19,588 nt of DNA, taken from NCBI GenBank assembly GCA_003537755.1, contig DPQS01000062.1, positions 27,575 to 47,162 of the forward strand, in the 5' to 3' direction. The stretch is from Clostridiales bacterium. GTDB lineage: Bacteria > Bacillota > Clostridia > Christensenellales > CAG-314. Under the pieces are notes generated by a model. It saw nothing but the letters and a program-made list of their open reading frames with translations. It was not told the origin of the DNA and did no database searches. A program made the translations under genes and the position numbers. Below are positions 15,938 to 19,588 of this stretch, one piece after another (the stretch's first letter is position 1; each line of letters starts with the position of its first letter).

Positions 15938-15966
15938 TTGAAAAAAGCCGACGGATTTGATATAAT
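15938..15966 (+). promoter_or_regulatory. Sigma-A promoter of addA, giving a predicted leaderless mRNA
   Basis: TTGAAA (15938-15943), a 17-bp spacer and TATAAT (15961-15966) form a near-consensus promoter. The A of the addA ATG is at 15973, with 6 bases between it and the -10 box, where transcription itself should begin. No purine-rich ribosome site lies in the 19 bases before the ATG. Confidence 0.8.
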
Positions 15967-15972
15967 CGTTGT

Positions 15973-18900
15973 ATGAAAAAATTTACCAAAGAACAACAAC
16001 AAGTAATTGATTTCCGCGGAAGGCGGCTGCTTGTTTCCGCTTCGGCAGGTACGGGCAAAACGACGGTAATGATTCAGCGCATTTTGTCGCTTATTGCAGA
16101 CGGCGCGGACATTTCGCAATTTGTGGTAGTTACCTTCACCAATCTTGCCGCCGCAGAAATGAAGGCACGCCTCGCTCGGGAACTTGCCGCTGTAAGCAAC
16201 GACAGACGAATGGTGGAACAGTTGGAAAAACTGGACAACGCAAACATCAGCACCATACACAGCTTTTGCAGCGAACTGCTACGTAATTACTTCTACCTTG
16301 TGGACATCGACCCCGGCTTTGCCATACCCGACAACGTGACGGTTGCCAACCTGAAAAAATCAGTGCTTGACGAAATGTTTGCCGAGTATTTTGCTTCCGA
16401 TGACGAAACTTTTGCATACGTACACAAAATTTTCAGCAAAAACAGGCAAGAAGACCGCTTCAAACAAACGGTTTTGTCACTGTATGAATTCGCACGCGGA
16501 CTGGAAAACTTCGAAGAGTGGTATTTGTCTAAGAGGCAGAACTTTGTTGAGTATTCCGACGACAATCCGCTGATAAAAACGCTGCTAGATGACATAACGA
16601 CAACCTGCGTATACGTAAAAAACAACTTTGCAAAGTTGGCAAAGCGTTGCGCCAACGAAGGACTTACCTCCTTTGCGGAAATATGCCTTGCCAACGCCGA
16701 TTTGTGCGGCGAAGTGAAAACCGACAACTTGCAAAGCGCGGTGGATTACGTGTGCGTAAAACGGCTTGTCAGACTTCCGTCGGCAGGACGCGGCAAAAAA
16801 GCGGCGACAAACCTTGTAGAAATCGACGAAGCCATCGAAAAGCAAATCCGCGCGGACTTCGACACGCTGCTTAAAACCTACGACGACATGTCGAAAAAGT
16901 ACCAGAAATTGTTCCGCGGAATGAGCGTTGACGAGTTGTGGCAACAAAACGTACAGACCGCAGTGTACACCGACAAACTGGTGGAAGTGGTGACGGAGTT
17001 CGAACGCAGGTATTTTGCCGCAAAAAAACAGCGCGGATACATCGACTTCGGCGACCTGGAACACCTTGCGCTTGCAATACTGCGTATGCCCGAGGCGCGC
17101 GATGAAATCGCCGCAAAGTACAGGTACGTGTTTGTGGACGAGTACCAGGACACAAGCCCCATTCAGGAAGAAATCGTCAAGGCGTTGAGTGATGCCGACC
17201 TGTTTATGGTGGGTGACGTCAAACAGTCGATTTACGGTTTCCGCGGCTGCGAACCTGAGATATTTTTGGCAAAATACAACCGCTACAAAAGCGGCGACGA
17301 GGGTACAGCCGTCAGACTGAACACCAACTTCCGCACGAATAACGAGATTTTTGACTTTGTCAACGACCTGTTTAGTCACGTAATGACGGCGGACTTCGGA
17401 CGGGTGGATTACCGCAATGACGCCATGTTGGAAGGACCCAATTTGCGCGCACTTCCGTTGCCGTCGGTGCAGGTCAACCTTGTGTGCCCGCCGAAGGCAG
17501 AAAAGCCCAAGGTTGAGGGAATGTACGACATTACGCACATCGACAAGGCAGACGAAGGCGTTACTCAGGCAAAAATAATTGCCGCAAACGTAAGCAAATT
17601 TGTCGGCACACGCTACACGGACGGCAACGGCGAACATACCATAAGTTACGGCGACATCGTTGTGCTGACGCGCTCGCTGAAGGACAAAGCAACGGACATT
17701 TACGACGCGCTTGTTGAGGCTAACATCCCCGTAGTTGCCAATTTTAAGGTGGACGGCTACGCAAGTAAGGAAGTGCGCGACCTTGTAAACCTGCTTCGCA
17801 TGCTGGACAACCCATACAACGACGTGTACACTGTGGGCGTTTGCCTGTCTTGCTTCGGCAAATTTACCGAGGCGGAACTTGGCACGATACGCCTTGACAC
17901 GGCAGGAAGAGTACCGTTCTACAAGCGGCTCAGGGACTACGCAAGGGATTTTGACGGCAATAAAATTGCACAAAAAATCAATACGTTGTTGGAATTTGTC
18001 GACAAAGTGCGCTTTTACTCGGTAAGCAGTACCGTGTGCGAAACGTTGCTGTATGTCATGAAACTGACCGACTACGAGCTGTATGTGTCGGGATTGCCCA
18101 ACGGCGGACTTCGCGTGCGCAAACTGTATGGTTTTATCGAGTCGGTGCGCGGCGCGGCATATGCCGAAAGCGTGGACAAATTTTTGGAATACATCGACGA
18201 ATCGGACGACAACGCAGTGGAAGAGGGCGTTGGTAATGCCGACGCGGTACGAATAATGACCATGCACGCTTCCAAAGGACTGGAATTTCCGATAGTAATT
18301 GTCGCGGCGACGGAAAGCCGATTTAATTTGTTGCCCGAAGCGGTGGAACGCAACGTGGAATTGGGGCTTGCAATCAATTACTACGACTTTGACACCATGC
18401 GCGTAAGCGGCTCGATAGGCGCGACGGCGTGCGGAATGTTTAACAAAACAAAACAGCGCGAAGAAGAAATGCGTCTGCTGTACGTTGCGCTGACCCGTGC
18501 AAAATATATGCTTAACGTTGTAGGCAACGTCACGGAAAAGCAACTGAGTGATCTGCCCAAGCAACCACAAAAAGCCATGAGCCACATGGACTGGATAATG
18601 AGTATGTTGCGAAGCAATTACGCCGAAACGGAATTTGCGACGGACAAACTGACGGTGGAAGTAAACCGCGATTTGCCCGAGTGCGAGGTGCGCTCGGCTG
18701 CGGCAATTTGCAGGCAGTACACCGACAAGCAGGCGGTACTGGACAAAATGAATTATGTCTATCGCTTTTCCGAACAGGTTGACATGCCGCTTAAGGTGGT
18801 AAGTTCTGCTCTCGACAAAGAAGCCCTTGCCGTTGCCCAACAAGCCGACGAGGAAGAAATTGTTACGGAAGTGCTTGTGGACGATTACATGCCGGAAGAA

Positions 18901-19473
18901 GAGCAAGAGACCAAAACGAGCGTGACAGGAAAAAAGAACGCGCAAAACAAGATTCCGCAAGATATTCTCGACAAGCAAACGGAACGCAACAAAGTTGGCA
19001 GTGCGTACCACAAAGTGTTGCAGTACGTACCGCTTTCTGCAACCGAACGGCAGATTTGCGACGTTGTCGACAAACTTGTGTCTGACGAAACGCTGGACAA
19101 AAAGTATGCCGACGAAGTGTCGCCCGAGGTGGTCTGCCGCATTGTCAACGATCCGTCTTACCTTGCAATCTGCACAAAGGGCAAGGCGTACAGAGAGTTG
19201 CCGTTTATGCTCAGTGCTCCGTACAACGCGCTTGTGCCCGGCAGTAAATTTACCGACGACGTAATGTTGCAGGGCGTGATAGACCTGCTTGTTGTGGACG
19301 GAACGCACGCGACGGTTGTTGACTACAAGTACACAAAGCACAGCGACACCGTAAAGGAAAGGTATGCCGCGCAACTGAACAGTTACGTGATGGCGGTAAA
19401 GCAGATATTCGGTATTGACGATGTGGATTGTTACATACTATCCATTGCGGACGGGAAGTTGTTGAAGTTGTGA
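15973..19473 (+). CDS. addA: AddA helicase-nuclease subunit of AddAB
   Basis: AddA is the 3'-5' SF1A (UvrD-like) motor and second nuclease of AddAB, which resects DNA double-strand breaks up to Chi for RecA loading. The product is 1166 residues (Bacillus AddA 1232). Helicase motifs are complete: Q-motif FTKEQQQVI, motif I SASAGTGKTT (Lys29, Thr30), Ia VVTFTNLAAAEM, II DEYQD (389-393), III VGDVKQSIYGFRG, IV LNTNFRTN, V MTMHASKGLEFPIV and VI EMRLLYVALTRAK. The C-terminal RecB-type nuclease shows His1013, Asp1104, Asp1117-Tyr-Lys1119, Gln1134 and Tyr1138, so both activities look intact. The start is certain: in frame, a stop lies at 15958-15960 and no other start codon precedes motif I. It has its own promoter and, unusually, no leader. 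Its partner addB is upstream beyond the surface operon. Confidence 0.96.
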   Translation: MKKFTKEQQQVIDFRGRRLLVSASAGTGKTTVMIQRILSLIADGADISQFVVVTFTNLAAAEMKARLARELAAVSNDRRMVEQLEKLDNANISTIHSFCSELLRNYFYLVDIDPGFAIPDNVTVANLKKSVLDEMFAEYFASDDETFAYVHKIFSKNRQEDRFKQTVLSLYEFARGLENFEEWYLSKRQNFVEYSDDNPLIKTLLDDITTTCVYVKNNFAKLAKRCANEGLTSFAEICLANADLCGEVKTDNLQSAVDYVCVKRLVRLPSAGRGKKAATNLVEIDEAIEKQIRADFDTLLKTYDDMSKKYQKLFRGMSVDELWQQNVQTAVYTDKLVEVVTEFERRYFAAKKQRGYIDFGDLEHLALAILRMPEARDEIAAKYRYVFVDEYQDTSPIQEEIVKALSDADLFMVGDVKQSIYGFRGCEPEIFLAKYNRYKSGDEGTAVRLNTNFRTNNEIFDFVNDLFSHVMTADFGRVDYRNDAMLEGPNLRALPLPSVQVNLVCPPKAEKPKVEGMYDITHIDKADEGVTQAKIIAANVSKFVGTRYTDGNGEHTISYGDIVVLTRSLKDKATDIYDALVEANIPVVANFKVDGYASKEVRDLVNLLRMLDNPYNDVYTVGVCLSCFGKFTEAELGTIRLDTAGRVPFYKRLRDYARDFDGNKIAQKINTLLEFVDKVRFYSVSSTVCETLLYVMKLTDYELYVSGLPNGGLRVRKLYGFIESVRGAAYAESVDKFLEYIDESDDNAVEEGVGNADAVRIMTMHASKGLEFPIVIVAATESRFNLLPEAVERNVELGLAINYYDFDTMRVSGSIGATACGMFNKTKQREEEMRLLYVALTRAKYMLNVVGNVTEKQLSDLPKQPQKAMSHMDWIMSMLRSNYAETEFATDKLTVEVNRDLPECEVRSAAAICRQYTDKQAVLDKMNYVYRFSEQVDMPLKVVSSALDKEALAVAQQADEEEIVTEVLVDDYMPEEEQETKTSVTGKKNAQNKIPQDILDKQTERNKVGSAYHKVLQYVPLSATERQICDVVDKLVSDETLDKKYADEVSPEVVCRIVNDPSYLAICTKGKAYRELPFMLSAPYNALVPGSKFTDDVMLQGVIDLLVVDGTHATVVDYKYTKHSDTVKERYAAQLNSYVMAVKQIFGIDDVDCYILSIADGKLLKL

Positions 19474-19481
19474 TGCGATTT

Positions 19482-19500
19482 GCCGTTGAAAACGGCGTTT
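19482..19500 (+). terminator. Probable weak terminator after addA
   Basis: GCCGTT-GAA-AACGGC (19482-19496) is a perfect 6-bp hairpin, 8 bases after the addA stop, followed by GTTTT. The T tract is short. A second small hairpin, CGGTT-CGGA-AACCG, lies at 19507-19520. The remaining bases to the window end show no recognisable gene. Confidence 0.5.
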
Positions 19501-19588
19501 TGCGTGCGGTTCGGAAACCGTCGAAGCAGTGTTTGTGAAAGTCGGGCGCCGAATAACGGGGCTTGTGTAATGGGGTCCTGTCGAGGAA

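Noticed and set aside
19504..19522. GCGGTTCGGAAACCG looked like a tRNA T-arm.
   Set aside because: The loop does not fit TTCRANY geometry and no acceptor, D or anticodon arm is present.
19560..19588. The window ends in GAGGAA, which could begin the RNase P RNA core motif GAGGAAAGTCC.
   Set aside because: Six bases at the window edge are far too few, and the upstream sequence shows no clear P1 to P3 helices. It can only be judged with the next bases.

Overview
The window reads as a chromosomal segment of a spore-forming member of the Bacillota, most likely class Clostridia. It carries two sporulation genes (spmB, spoIIE), an AddAB-type recombination helicase-nuclease, near-consensus sigma-A promoters, AAGGAG-type ribosome binding sites and T-tailed terminators. 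I cannot name the genus. Every gene I can support lies on the + strand.

Layout: bases 1-432 are the 3' part of spmB. After a 155-bp gap comes spoIIE (588-2843), then, 42 bp later and probably cotranscribed, a stand-alone GlmU-type acetyltransferase domain (2886-3488). A perfect-consensus promoter (3500-3528) just after that gene starts a transcript with a long, foldable leader (about 3535-3707) ahead of addB (3708-6923), which ends at a strong terminator (6966-6999). An AT-richer stretch of about 510 bp (6924-7436) holds several inverted repeats and the promoter of a two-gene surface operon. That operon encodes a giant lipoprotein built of about 16 small beta-sandwich repeats (7437-12068) and a secreted protein with Ig-like, chitobiase-C-terminal-like, bacterial-repeat and MBG domains (12084-15812). 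It ends at a terminator (15885-15926). addA (15973-19473) follows, with its own promoter placed so close that the mRNA should be leaderless. The last 115 bp hold two small hairpins and no recognised gene.

How the genes fit together: SpoIIE and SpmB belong to endospore formation. AddA and AddB should form one helicase-nuclease for double-strand-break repair, but here their genes are separated by a 9-kb insertion carrying the surface operon, and each has its own promoter. The two surface proteins are coupled in one transcript and probably act together outside the cell; their ligand is unknown.

The points most worth a second look are the leaderless addA promoter, the structured addB leader behind a perfect promoter, an AddB that has lost its P-loop but kept its iron-sulphur cysteines, the headless GlmU, and the surface operon placed between addB and addA. 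I found no CRISPR array, transposase, tRNA or rRNA gene, and no recognisable defence system.
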